Source: Wyeomyia smithii
Taxonomy: Eukaryota; Arthropoda; Insecta; Diptera; Culicidae
Direction: 5' to 3'
Assembly (NCBI RefSeq): GCF_029784165.1
Contig: NC_073696.1
Location: forward strand, 106,042,665-106,106,664
Length of the DNA: 64,000 nucleotides
The position numbers and the translations under genes are program-made. The first letter of the stretch is position 1, and every line of letters begins with the position of its first letter. Positions 50,800 through 62,701 of this stretch are shown here, piece by piece. Below the pieces are notes generated by a model that saw only the letters and a list, made by a program, of their open reading frames with translations, did not search any database and was not told the origin of the DNA.

Positions 50800-53007
50800 A
50801 TGAAATGCGGTGTCTCACCAGCTACACCCAAGACGGCAGCCCGGACATCTGATGTGGAGAAAGAAGCGTGCTACGCACAGCCGGAGAAACTCTACGATAG
50901 CTACTCGCGTAGAGACAGCAAGATCGTCATCGGGGACATGAACGCACAGATTGGTATGGAAGACATATACACTCCGGTGATCGGCCCGCACAGCCTACAC
51001 ACCGTGACAAACGACAATAGCCAGCGATGCGTCAACTTAGCAGCTTGCCGAGAACTGGCAGTTCGAAGCACCTTCTTTCCCCGAAAGGACATCTACCAAA
51101 CCACCTGAAGATCACTTGACCAAAGTACAACAAAGCATATTGACCATGTTCTCATCGACAGCCGGTTCACTCAGACGTTACAAATGTACGCATCAATCGC
51201 GGTGCGGATATTGGCTCGGATCACTAACCTAGTTGCGGTATCTTTGCGCTCAAAACTGTCGACCTCAACATCTAGCAGCTCCGGGACACCCAGACTGCAG
51301 AGGAATACGCGCAACACCTCGAAGCAGTACTACCCACGGCGAAGAGGCTTGGCGCAATGCCTCTCATGGACGGCTGATGCAGCATTCGCACAGCTTTCGG
51401 GAGACCGCAACGGCGACATCAGGAGTAGAAGCACCGAGTGGCAGAAACGATTGGTATGACGGAGATTACGAGGCAGCGGTGAGCGAGAGAGAACAAGGCC
51501 AATTACGAACGGGCACGGAACGACATGACCACGATTCTCAGACGAAAGAAGCGTCAGCAAGAGGATCGTTAAAATAAGGAGCTGAAGAGATGAGAAGTCT
51601 CGCTGAGGCTATGTGCCGTAAGCGGTCATGTGCGACGACGCGGATGGGAACCGTCTCACGGATGCCATCAAGGTGGTCGAAAAGTGGAATGAGTACTTCG
51701 ATGGACACCTGGATGACGATACAGTAAACAGAAGCGGAGCAGCCACGTTTGGGAGGATGAATGCCGCAAGGAATGCCGCAACCACCGCGGTATCTCGCTA
51801 ATCAATGCCGCCTACAAAATACTCTCACAGATCCTGTTCCGTCGTCTATCACCTTTTAACTGTAGAGTCTTGGGCCAGTTTCAAGCGGACTTCATGGGAT
51901 CTCGTGCCACTACGGACCAGATCTTCCCAATCCGACAGATCTAACAGAAATGTCGCGAGTACAACGTGCCCATACATCACATTTTCAACGGATTCGTGAT
52001 TTGGGGATACTCTCGAGCCCCTTTGAATCGCGCAGTGGTATAAAACAAGGTGATGGACTTTCCTGTTTGCTCTTCAACACCGCCCTTGAGGGTGTGATCC
52101 GGAGGGCGGGCATCGACCCGAGGGGCACGATTTTCACAAGGTCTCGACTGATCAAAGCTACCATGGCGCAAGTGATGTGCTCCGAGCGTGTTTTGGGGAT
52201 ACTCTCGAGCCCCTTTGAATCGCACAGTGGTATAAAACATGGTGATGGACTTCCCTGTTTGCTCCGCCCTTGAGGGTGTGATCCGGAGGGCGAGCATCGA
52301 CCCGAGGGGCACGATTTTCACAAGGTCTGTTCAACTTCTAGGCTTCATGGATGACTTTGGCATCATAACGCGTAACTTTGCGATGGCGAAGGAAACTTAC
52401 GCCCGATCTAAAGACGAAGCCGGCAAGTGAATGCGTCCAAGAAGAACAACATCAGTGTCCTGACTCAAATATCTGTTGACGGCGATAGTGGTCGACGAGT
52501 TCTGTATTTGGGGTCACTGGTGACCGCCGACAATAACACCAGCAAATAAAATTAGAGACACATCTAGGCTGGAAACTGTGCCTATCTTTTCACTCTGGAA
52601 GGCACTTCGAGCAAAACCCTGATAAGACCAGTAAACATCTACGGAATCGAAACAACAACGCTTTTCGCGGAGGACCTTAACGCTCTGGGAGTTTTCAAAC
52701 GGAAGTTGCTGCGGACTATCTATGGTGGAGTACAGACGGACGACGGAAAATGGCGGCGGCGCATGATCCACAAGCTGCACGCGCTGCTTGGAAAAAACCC
52801 CATTGCACACCTAGCGAAAGTCAATAGGTTGCGGAGATCCGAACTACAACCCTGTGAAATCACTTCTCTTCAGCAACCCTGGCGGCACCAGAAATAGTGG
52901 AGCGCAGCGTGCGCAATGGCTCGACCAGATCGAAAAAGACTTGCGGGTGATGAGACACCTGGAGAACTGGCGAAACACAGCCCAAAACCGAGCTACATGG
53001 CGATCGT
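50800..53007 (+). pseudogene. Endonuclease-reverse transcriptase remains of element F
   Basis: Readable fragments: KIVIGDMNAQIG (endonuclease, about 50920-50955), NYRGISLINAAYKILSQILF in a shifted frame (about 51790-51840), GIKQGDGLSCLLFNTALEGVIRR (52028-52100), then QLLGFMDDFGIITRN (about 52327-52371), where the usual FADD/YADD reads FMDD. The end is FKRKLLRTIYGGVQTDDGKWRRRMIHKLHALLGKNP. Stops and frameshifts lie throughout, and a segment of the RT is tandemly duplicated (period 192 bp). Confidence 0.82.
52001..52330. repeat. Internal tandem duplication in element F (period 192 bp)
   Basis: Segment ttggggatactctcgagccc through gcacgattttcacaaggtct occurs at 52001-52143 and again from 52193. 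The second copy has a few substitutions and a small deletion after cctgtttgctc. Confidence 0.88.
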
Positions 53008-53029
53008 GATGATGATCATGATGATGTGG

Positions 53030-53439
53030 GCAGTCCCGGTCAACGCATCCAGATCAGCAGCGGCCTTCGAATAGAGCGGTTCATTTTCCCACGAACCCGC
53101 TCCCTCAGCACCTTGATGGCCACTGGCGTCCTCATCGAATGCGGCCGCCCGGTTCTTGGCCGAGCCCGTTTCTCAGTACCGACGAATGGTGGTAAAGATG
53201 AAAGTCCGCTTCACCCTGTGGGGTTTCATCTACCGGTTTCGTCTACCATATGTCGCCAGGTCGCTACGACGTCGCGGTACTCCTTCATCGTGCGCGGTGA
53301 ACAAACAACAAATGATAGTCAGTCGACACCGTGTGCGTCACTTAGCCCATATATGTGAGGCTAGAGCTGACACCAACACTAAAACACAGAATTCACAGGG
53401 TGCGCATGTGAATTGTATTCGAACTTATTGAACACCCTG
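53030..53439 (-). mobile_element. Mariner-like element G, remnant of one end
   Basis: Right terminus at 53439 (aacaccctg followed by TA at 53440). On the minus strand, inside the end, a start MKEYRDVVATWRHMVDETGR is followed by frame-shifted FTTIRRY and RPRTGRPHSMRTPVAIKVLRE, a typical mariner helix-turn-helix with a GRP linker. The rest of the transposase and the other terminus are absent. The left boundary, next to element F, is unclear. Confidence 0.7.
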
Positions 53440-53990
53440 TATTTTATATTGTTTATTATTATTAGCATATTACGTTTTGTTTCCAAAATGCTGATAAAAG
53501 TCTCATTTTTAAATTTATTTTAATATTGACCGTGTGCAGAAAATGAGTTATCTCTATTAAATAAAAATAAGTTGGTGTCTGTACAACGGCGCTTCACTCG
53601 AAGTAGAATCAACGGATTTGAATGATTCTCTTGTGATTGTTTTGTCTTCATCTTCGACGAGTTAATAGGCCATAAAAATAACAATAATCAACTGATAAAG
53701 TTAGAAAAAAATTGAAATATATTTTCGGGTTTTCCCGCCTTTTACTCCAAGAACAGCGTCATTAGATTACTATGATTGTAGGCTATGACCGGTAGACAAG
53801 TTGTTGTAGCGTCGTTATTGAGACGTCGTAGTAGAGTAAACAAGCACCTGTTATTGATTCACGTATTAGGTGATATTCGTTTTCGCTGCCTACTACACCT
53901 TTTCTATGCAAAAGCGCTATAGCGTGGTAGCAGCAAACTCAACATGCATGTGAATACTCTCAACGTGGCTTTGATTTTATTCAAGGGCAT
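53440..53990. other. Intergenic AT-rich sequence, nothing recognised
   Basis: No open frame or terminal repeat that I can support. Confidence 0.5.
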
Positions 53991-54918
53991 ATAGGGGAAA
54001 ATAGGTAAAGACGGACACTGCGGGTAAGATGGACACTTTTAATATTTCACAAACTAGAATGTATTATGATAGTTGAGTGATGCGAATACCTTATTTATAG
54101 TGTGTTAATGCTTTTGAGTTGCATTATCGGTTTTCAGCAAGCAAACTGTCAAATTTGTAAGTAAAACAAAGAATATTTTTGTAAACGCGCAATTCGATGT
54201 AATTTTTATTCCACCGAAAATAATGAAAAACTCGTGAAACTTACGTGTTTTCATTTGTTCACAATAGTAAAATGATTAATAAGTCTTTCCTCGGTTTTTT
54301 AGTGAAAATCCAGCAGATTTTCGATGTTCCGATGAAGAGCTACGATCGTTTGAAAAATTTACAACCAGGTCGGGCAAGACGGACACACTAAGGCAGGGAA
54401 AGATGGACACACGGATTTTCCAAGAATTTTTACATGTAGCATCTGTTGTGTACTAGGGGAAAGTAGGTAAAGACGGACACTGCGGGTAAGATGGACACTT
54501 TTAATATTTCACAAACTAGAATGTATTATGATAGTTGAGTGATGCGAATACCTTATTTATAGTGTTTTAATGCTTTTGAGTTGCATTATCGGTTTTCAGC
54601 AAGCAAACTGTCAAATTTGTAAGTAAAACAAAGAATATTTTTGTGAACGCGCAATTCGATGTAATTTTTATTCCATGGAAAATAATGAAAAACTCGTGAA
54701 ACTTACGTGTTTTCATTTTTTCGCAATAGTAAAATGATTAATTAGTCTTTCCTCGGTTTTTTTAGTATAAATCCAGCAGATTTTCGATGTTCCGATGAAG
54801 AGCTACGATCGTTTGAAAAATTTACAACCAGGTCGGGCAAGACGGACATACTAAGGTAGGGAAAGATGGACACACGGATTTTCCAAGAATTTTTACATGT
54901 AGCATCTGTTGTGTACTA
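53991..54918. repeat. 462-bp tandem duplication inside the inverted-repeat element
   Basis: Two head-to-tail copies from aggggaaa(a/g)taggtaaag to catctgttgtgtacta, with only a handful of differences. Confidence 0.9.
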
Positions 54919-55404
54919 CAGATGTTCACAAAGTACACCCGCGAGAGAAACCAGCATATAATAATCACTTAGCAGTTAGAACAGGCCATATAGGCGGAGA
55001 ATTTTCACCTTCATCGAAACCCATCCTCTAAAACTGTTCACGTGATGTATAGATGGACTCTAATAACGTAGAGTAATGTATGGCATCACTTAACACATAA
55101 ATCAAAAGAATACTTAACGTACTACATCTTTTTTGTGAGTGTCCATCTTTACCTTCGTAGTGTCCATCTTACCCACCCCAAGTGTCCGTCTTTCCCAACC
55201 ATGTCAAAAAACAGCAATTTGTAGTCTTATTTTTGAAGACCCAAAACACATAAAACTTGAAAAGTTCACTAATACCAAAAATGATTATGAAAACAAGTGA
55301 CCTTAAGTTTCAATTTGTATGACTACTTCGATCTAAATTTCAATACCTAAGTAATTAATTAGATTAAACCTTAGGGTGTCCGTCTTTACCTACTTTCGCC
55401 TACT
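53991..55404. mobile_element. Inverted-repeat element with GGTAAAGACGGACAC ends
   Basis: Left end aggggaaaataggtaaagac and right end, inverted, gtgtccgtctttacctactt, with secondary inverted motifs gtaagatggacac / gtgtccatcttac inside. The left 462 bp is tandemly duplicated (53991-54452 and 54453-54918). No transposase was found, so it is probably non-autonomous. TA is present at both edges. Confidence 0.75.
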
Positions 55405-55847
55405 AGATAATGTAAATTAAATTTCTGGCTTATTTGAGCAAAGTTGCATATAATCGTTTTATTTATCTGATAAATGAAAAGAAAGAACAAGAATAACACT
55501 ACATGTGCGATGATTTAATTTACCATTGCTCGGATCTAATCAATCTGTCAATCAGTTTTCTCTAAAATGCACACTGACTGTCAATGATCTAAACATTTGC
55601 TCATGCTGCAATGATTCTGTTAGCTGGTAAAAGAAACGTGTAGTTTTTGCTTCTCAAAAAACATTGATTTCTGTTCATGTTATAGGCACTATTGCATTCC
55701 TACAAATCTCTGGATTTACAATTAATTGTTGAACTGAAAACTATAATGTTTGCGAAGAGTCAATTGCACTGTGCTTAGGCAGCAGATTTGCCTCAAAAAG
55801 CAGATGAAATATTAATGTCATAGAAGCGAAAATTTCGAAGCTCCGTG
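55405..55847. other. Intergenic AT-rich sequence, nothing recognised
   Basis: No feature supported. It may include degraded Helitron sequence upstream of the following fragment. Confidence 0.45.
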
Positions 55848-56008
55848 TAACTACCAATTTACCATTTAATTTCAAACGTCTGTACCTTCGCGCTCCGCAG
55901 TTGGGTGATATTCTATAATGCCCAAAGCCCTGCTAACTGGTGGCATTAAACCTAAAACATGCATATTCTCGCATAAACAGCTTTATGTCACATGGTCACG
56001 TGAAAAAC
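55848..56008 (+). pseudogene. Helitron helicase fragment 1
   Basis: Translates to TTNLPFNFKRLYLRAPQ and, after a break, GGIKPKTCIFSHKQLYVTWSRE. These two blocks are the last conserved motifs of the PIF1-type helicase of Helitrons, as in fragment 2. The middle motif (TINKxQGQS) is lost. Confidence 0.65.
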
Positions 56009-56957
56009 AATTGGTATCATGTATGTTTGAAAAAAAAAAGATACCCGAAAAATAATTGGCCATTAGGTTTTGCGAGAATTTTTGTTCAGGACAAAACCAT
56101 ATTGTCACCATGCCATGGCAATAACGAAAATCAACTGGAAAAGTTATAAAACGTTAAAAACCAACGCTTGATATTTCCCGCCCTTCTGAGATTCTGAGAG
56201 GTTTTCTGTGAGTTTTAGTGAATAACGATTTTTTGTTGCCTTTGATCGGAAAAATTCGAAACAAGTTTTCATCACCGGGGCGTACTTAAACGATAGCCTT
56301 CATTTTTTTTTAATATTTTATGGAATAGTTCTATGCGATTTTCGTATTGGTTTCTGTTGATGCCACTTAGATAAATTCAACGTCGGTTTCTGTTAATTTA
56401 TGCTGTGACTGTTTTTCAAGAAAGAAGAAGACACTGTCGGTACGTAATAAACATAATAGATTAAAAATAATAATGTGTTTTTGCAAGAATTCTGAGGAGT
56501 ATTCATACTGATTTCAGTTGGTTTCGATTAATTTTCTTTCACATGTAGTGGGAATGCTTTCTAACGAAGATGCCGCTAAGGGTATTTTATAAAAGGAAAT
56601 CCCTAATATCCCTAATCTACATGATCAAACTGATTCTTGCATATCTTCCAGTTGACTTTGACAAATTTCTGCTGTGGTCGAAGTGTTTTTGTTCAGATGA
56701 AGTTGTTGTAAGTGGAATGTTCAAATGCTTAACATGCCGTTGAATTGAAATTAAATTCGTTGTTTTTGTTCCAGTTTTGCGAATTAAGACACGAGTAGTA
56801 GCAGGTCAATAAGAGTGTCAGGCTTCGCAACACTGAAGATAGAATATTAGAAAGTTAGGAAATCTACGAGTCCCGAAGGGAAGTTGATCAGTTAAGAACA
56901 AGACGAGCTCGAATACAACTACTTTATAGATTCAAGGTCAAATTTACCACCGAACAG
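56009..56957. other. Sequence between Helitron fragments, nothing recognised
   Basis: AT-rich, no supported open frame. Confidence 0.45.
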
Positions 56958-57266
56958 ATGCATTGCTGTCACTACCCGATGGCAAATGTCCTTGAAGCGA
57001 CAATTCTGACAGGAAACTACAAAGGAGAAGTCGTAATAATCCCGCGTATCTCGATTACTCCTACCGATTTACCGTTAAATTTTAAACATCTGCAATTTTC
57101 TGTGCGTCACGCATTCGCGATGACTATTGATAAAACCCAAGGACAGTCACTGAAAATTTGTGGCATAAACTCCGAGTATTCATGCTTCTCACATGGACAG
57201 CTCTATGTCGCATATTCACGTGACCCTGACCCCGACATTGTGGAATATATAGAATTTAGTGGCTAG
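56958..57266 (+). pseudogene. Helitron PIF1-like helicase, C-terminal fragment 2
   Basis: 102 codons. GEVVIIPRISITPTDLPLNFKHLQFSVRHAFAMTIDKTQGQSLK followed by CFSHGQLYVAYSRDPDP is the C-terminal signature of Helitron RepHel helicase (DNA unwinding during rolling-circle transposition). The Rep nuclease and most of the helicase are absent. It lies about 440 bp from a Helitron-type 3' end. Confidence 0.82.
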
Positions 57267-57705
57267 GACCGCCTTGACCACTTTCACATGTTTCGTATAT
57301 TCCGAATTTTAAGCTTGAATTATTTAGAATTCTGAAGTTTTTTATAAAATCTGTTCCTGTGAGATTGGCCAGGCAGAAGGGTATTACTATATATGCAGTA
57401 AGCCAAGCTTTTGAATAATTGAAAAAATTATGTAATAATTTCCTTCAGAATATTTGAAAGAATGACTGTTTATTTTCAGAAATGTATTGAAATGAGTTGA
57501 TTATGGTTGAAAGGTGCTTCAGAATATTCAATGAAATAAAAACGTAGAACTTTACGAGCGCAGGATTGAAAAAAAAACTAAAAACAAATCAGAGCCGAAA
57601 CATATCGTAGGTATGTTTTTTAGCAGCAGTTAGATATTTCAGTTTTGGCAATACAACAGTCAATAAAACTCAAGGCGGCGGTACGAAGTTTGCCGGGTCA
57701 GCTAG
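57267..57705 (+). mobile_element. Helitron 3' terminal region
   Basis: Ends tttgccgggtcagctag with T following at 57706. A CTAG terminus preceded by a short CGGC/GCCG hairpin matches Helitron 3' ends. It is on the same strand as the helicase fragment. The 5' TC end was not located. Confidence 0.75.
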
Positions 57706-57719
57706 TTAGTTTTTAAAAT

Positions 57720-58205
57720 TAGTGTTGTCACAGCAAACCCCAAATTTTGAGCTTGAGCTTGAGCATGAGCTTGAACGACCGCACATTTCGTAGTTGCTCT
57801 TCCGTGATGGACCTGAGCTAGTGAAGTTGCACAGAGAACCACGTATATAGCAACTTGGGATCAGTTTACCATCTTCAATGTACAACAATTCAATAGCTTC
57901 CGCTTTGTATAGATCCATAACAGCGCCGTCCTTACGATCGTTACGGTGAGGAAAGATATTGTAAGGAAGGAGTTGTAACAGTCGTTGTTGTCGGAGACCG
58001 AGTTTACCTCTGCATCGCCACGACTGCGACGGAAAGGAAGGGTTGCGTCACCGTGGTAAGTGACGGAATCGAACGATATTGCGCGCGACGTTAACTCGCT
58101 ACGAAGGCGAGAGATGATTATCTTTCTTATCAAATATTGCGAATCTAGGTGAGCGGCGCGCGCGAAGACCATTCGTCACCAGGAGCATCTAATTGATTGT
58201 TACCA
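57720..58205. other. Unassigned sequence with a short GAGCTT tract
   Basis: gagcttgagcttgagcatgagcttga at about 57749-57774. The following GC-richer block (57900-58180) has two overlapping minus-strand open frames without a known domain. Confidence 0.45.
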
Positions 58206-58890
58206 AAAACATAATATTTCTCGAGAAAGTAAACGCACTCCGGCGAACACGGTTCCTCGAAAAGTATACACTGCGTAGTCAATAGATATTTCACGATATT
58301 TGTCGACCGAATGAACCTACTTCAATTTGCCATGCGCATATATAAAACAACGAGTGAGCAACCTACGGTTGAACCGAGTCCTATGCGAGCGACGTGCGCG
58401 AATAAACTATCCACCACATCAAATATCCAAGAATATTTTCCAGAATTCAGACGCACTTCAGCGGATGCGGTTCTTCGAAATACATCGCGTAGTCATAAAT
58501 TCAATCACGATATTCATCGACTGAACAAAATTTACTCCGATCTGACTAAACGGTCACCGTGAGACACGAATAAATATCTGAGAATAAATATCACGTAGTC
58601 ACTACACTTCGAAACCACATAGATGGGCATCCTCACCCGGGCTGGATACGCGTTTACACCGAAGTATTACGCGCGACTGCTTCATTCGCTCCAATCGATG
58701 CAGAAGTGCAGACACATAGCGGTTATATCGATTCTCTTTTACTTGTCGACGCAAGATATTCATTGACTGAACTAAATTTCGGCTAAACGACCACAGAATA
58801 AATATCTGGGTATACTTCGCGAAATCACTACATCCCGAAGACATTTATATCAGCAGAACTCTCCCGGGCCGGGAACGCGTTTATACCGAA
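58206..58890. repeat. Diverged tandem array, about 210-245 bp units
   Basis: Three degenerate units. The landmark cacgatatt(t/c)(g/a)tcgac(c/t)gaa recurs at 58293, 58506 and 58752. cccgggctggatacgcgttt at 58637 recurs as cccgggccgggaacgcgttt at 58864. gcgtagtca/cacgtagtcac blocks lie between. Open frames here follow the repeats and are not convincing. Confidence 0.7.
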
Positions 58891-61113
58891 GCCTTGTTCT
58901 CTCTTTTTATCGGTGCGGGTGTTACCTACTAAATAGAAAAATGGCAAAATTTCATGCATCCAAAGCCGTAATAATTTTAAAAAACTGCAGATACTGCAGG
59001 TCTACATATTGGTCAAAAAATAGTTATAGGTTTGTTGACAAAATGCCTAACTAATCATAATCGGGGCATAATATATGAAACCACTGTTCAAAAGCTAGAA
59101 AAATCGAAAAATCAAAGCATCAACCCCACCAATACTCTCTCCTTTGTTGTGCTTGTTTATTTTGTGATGGTTTTGGTTTATATTTAACTTATTTCCATTT
59201 TATCACATAAAACTCTCAGCTATCATCCACAAATTATGAAAGAACACCCGCGAAACCTTCAACCCTCCTCTCCACAACATGGCCCATAAAGACCCTGCAC
59301 TCATATTATTTGCGCTGCTACGCGCTGAAGGGCTCGACGATTGAGATCATGTCGACCGGGGTATCAAAATGTAATTAAACCACTTCTACCACATGTCGTG
59401 TGATGAATGGAAAATCTTAGCAATCGAGAAGGTAATTTTTCACCGTAAGCTATTAGAAATTTATGACCAGGAGAAATCCGATTCTAGCGACTAGGTAATC
59501 TGTTTTTTTTTTTTTTCATATGAAGATAATATCTGACACAAATACCATTTTAGAAAGCGATTCAAATGCCCCTCTACACGAATCCCATGTTCCCAAGGAT
59601 CTCTTAAGCCCGCGGACATTCACACTCCTGCACAGCTCAACTTCTAAAGCGTTGCAACAGGCCCAGATGCAGCCTGTGTGATGCAGATCCGCACCAACCA
59701 CTATTACAACTTTCCTTGTCTCTTCGCCCCTCGCTTAACAAATAGAACAGATTCGCAAGTGGTCAATAGATTACCACCCTTCTACTCGGTTTGCTCCACT
59801 GTATATAATGACCACATCAGTATTGATTTCAATTCAATCTAGTCTAATCACTGCAATGAACAAAACTTTTGCTCTCTTTAATAAATGAGGCATAGAATGA
59901 GGAAAAAAGGCCCAAATTGACGCCTGTACGATCACCACCACATGCGACTCTAACAGCTCTGCAACCAATGCACCAGAAACGAAACACCCACAAAAGAGAA
60001 GAAAGGCCCAGGCAGTTCAGGTCAGCTGAATCGGAGCCGGATCCTCCCGCGAATAACACTACGTAGCCTCAGAAGGCTGCTACCATTCCGTTCATCAAGA
60101 AAACCTCTCCTCCGACTAGGCACGCCGAACTGATGGTACCTGAAGAGGCACAAGGAACTGTTTCTCGAGACCATCGAATTTCTGCCAAAACAACACTGCA
60201 CGCCGTGCGGCGGACTTTCGCTAATTATGATAAATTATCATGTTCGTGGGGGAAAAAACTCTCCAACAACGAATTTCTAATGTATCGCACGGCTTTCAAT
60301 TGTATCAAACGCATGTTTACATTCGACAATCGATCAACATCAATATCAATGATAAATGTCATTTCATATTTCAAGCCCTCGAAGCAAAATTTACCTGTAC
60401 ATTCTGCATGAAAAGCAGTAAAAATAAAGTAAAAATAAATTAGTAACTTTTATCAATTTAGGTGAAAATCAATAGAGCAGCAATGCTTATGAAGACTCAA
60501 GACTGAACAAGCTCGACAATACATGGTAATACTTCACTAGCTAGAAAGTAACCGAGGAAAAAAAATTTGACGACAAATCCAACGTGGGTAAAATTAACCC
60601 ACATCTCGGTATTGTTACTTCTTCATGTTGCTAGATAAGAATTTTGCTTCAAGGCCCGCCAAATCAGAGGTGCCAAAACTAGAGCTGTATCGTTTTATTT
60701 CTCTCCCCACATGCAGAACATCACATCACCAATACTAATCCTTACTTATCCTTATTCTCCTCGCCAGGAGAGTCATGGTGTTGTTGCGGGCAGTGTCGTA
60801 CGCGGGAGGTTTCAGCACCGACACTAACATCCATACATTCAAATGAACTTCCATTTGCACTTCATAGGCATGCCTTCACTTTCACCGACAAACTGAATTG
60901 AAATAACTAAATCGCACTCAACTCCAACTACTTTGCTTCCTGAAAACAATGCAAATTATATATTTTTCGGGAGCCAAATATTTCCAAGCCTGTGCAACTT
61001 GGCAGTGTTGCCGAATCTCTGTCACAGCAAACCCAAAAATTTGCAAAAAAAAAACGACTAACCCCTTTTTTTTCAGTTATAGTTTTGTTCGTGGGCTGAT
61101 AATTTGCTGATAG
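58891..61113. other. Intergenic region, no gene supported
   Basis: AT-rich with scattered short open frames (for example 60133-60411, 92 codons, no domain). No transposon ends recognised. Confidence 0.5.
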
Positions 61114-62532
61114 TTTTTGCCTTTCTCCTAGAAAGGTATAGCAATCACTGGAAAAACCAAAGGTATAAAAGTGCTCCAAAGGGTCGAATCTCGTATATCA
61201 ATCGACTTAGTTTGACGAGCTGAGCATTTTCTGTATGTGTGTGAGTATGTGTGTGTATGTAACGCTCTCCCAATCTCACTCGATTTTCTCAGAGATGGCT
61301 GGACCGATCTTCATGAAATTAATTGCAAATAAGAGGTCTAGTTGCCCCATAAGACTCTATTGAATTTCATTGCAATCGAATTTTTAGTTTAGAGGTTATG
61401 TTTAAAAATGCAAAAATCACGAAACATCATTATCTCAGAAACTACTCAACCGATTTTAACAAAATTTGTTTTAAATGAACGAGCTACTTATAAAAATCCT
61501 TAACTTTTGAGTTTCATGAAGATTGAACGTGCGGTTCAGAAGTTATTTAAAGAAACGTGTTCTGGAGAGTGTTTAATCTCACTCATGTTTCTCAGAGATG
61601 GCTGAACCGATATCCACAAAATCAGTGTCATTTGGAAGGTCTAATTACCCCATAAGACCCTATTGATTTTTTTTGCAATCGGACTATTACTTTGCCTGTT
61701 ATGTTTGAAAATGTGAAATCCAGCTATGAAAAGAAACATATTCCGAAGACTACTTAAACTCACTCACTTTTCTCAGAAATGGCTAAACCGATTTTCACGA
61801 AATTAGTGTCAAATGAAGGTCTAGCTGCCTCATAACACGCTATTGAATTTCAATGTAATCGGTCTGTTACTTTGTCTGTAATGTATCAAAATATGAAAAT
61901 CACGAAACTTCATTATCTCAGAAAGTACACAACCGATTTGAACAATATTGGTATCAAATGAACGGGCTAGTTAAAGGTTAATTGATGAATTTTATAGTGA
62001 TCAAACACGTGGTTCAAAAATTGTTAGAAGAAACATGTCCCGGTGACTTTTCAAATTCACTCGTTTTCCCAAAAATGGCTGAACTAAATTCAACAATCTT
62101 AGTGTCAAATGAAAAGTTTGGCTTTCCTATAGGTTCCCATTTTATTTGACTAAAATCGTATTTTTATTCCAACCGTTATGTATTAAATTATAACAACAAC
62201 GAAAGTCTATTATCTCAAAGATCACACGACTTATTTGAACATATCTAGTGTCATTTGAACGGGTTGTCTCTCAAACTCACTAGCAAAAAATTTCATAGCA
62301 ATTTGATATGTGGTTCAAAAGCTATGAAAAGAAACGAAATTCAAAGATTATTTAAAACTGTAACTGCTTTGATCAAAACATATGACCTCAACAAAATTTA
62401 AATTTGGTATTGTGCTATTCGTACGTTCCCGGTATTGCTTGTGATTTAAGTACACGAAATTCGAAGTAATTTCTTTTATTTCGCTATTTCTTCAGCACGA
62501 ATATTTTACTCCTAATTAATAATTTTTTAAAC
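61114..62532 (+). repeat. Long modular interspersed repeat, copy 3 (3'-truncated)
   Basis: Same start (tttttgcctttctcctagaaagg) and GT-rich block as copy 1. Type-1 monomers start at 61290, 61592, 61773 and about 62070, almost the same spacing as in copy 1. The type-2 and type-3 modules and the canonical 3' end are missing. Copy 4 begins immediately afterwards in the same orientation. Confidence 0.83.
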
Positions 62533-62654
62533 TTTTTGCCTTTCTCCTAGAAAGGTATAGCAATCACTTGCAAAACCGAAGATATGAAAGTGCTTCAAAG
62601 GGTCGAATGGCATATATCACTCGACTCAGTTCGACGAGCTGAGCATTTTCTGTA

Positions 62655-62701
<47 letters not shown>

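Larger units (their letters stand above)
50526..53020 (+). mobile_element. RTE-like non-LTR element F
   Basis: Starts agctgggcagtgcgtacc, the same 5' end as element A in the opposite orientation. It runs through a leader (gcataaaatagaccccaatg), broken endonuclease and RT to the C-terminal tail (QRAQWLDQIEKDLRVMRHLENWRNTAQNRATWR), then a gatgatgatcatgatgatg tract. It abuts transposase relic E on the left. I could not find a target duplication, and E does not resume on the right. Confidence 0.8.
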
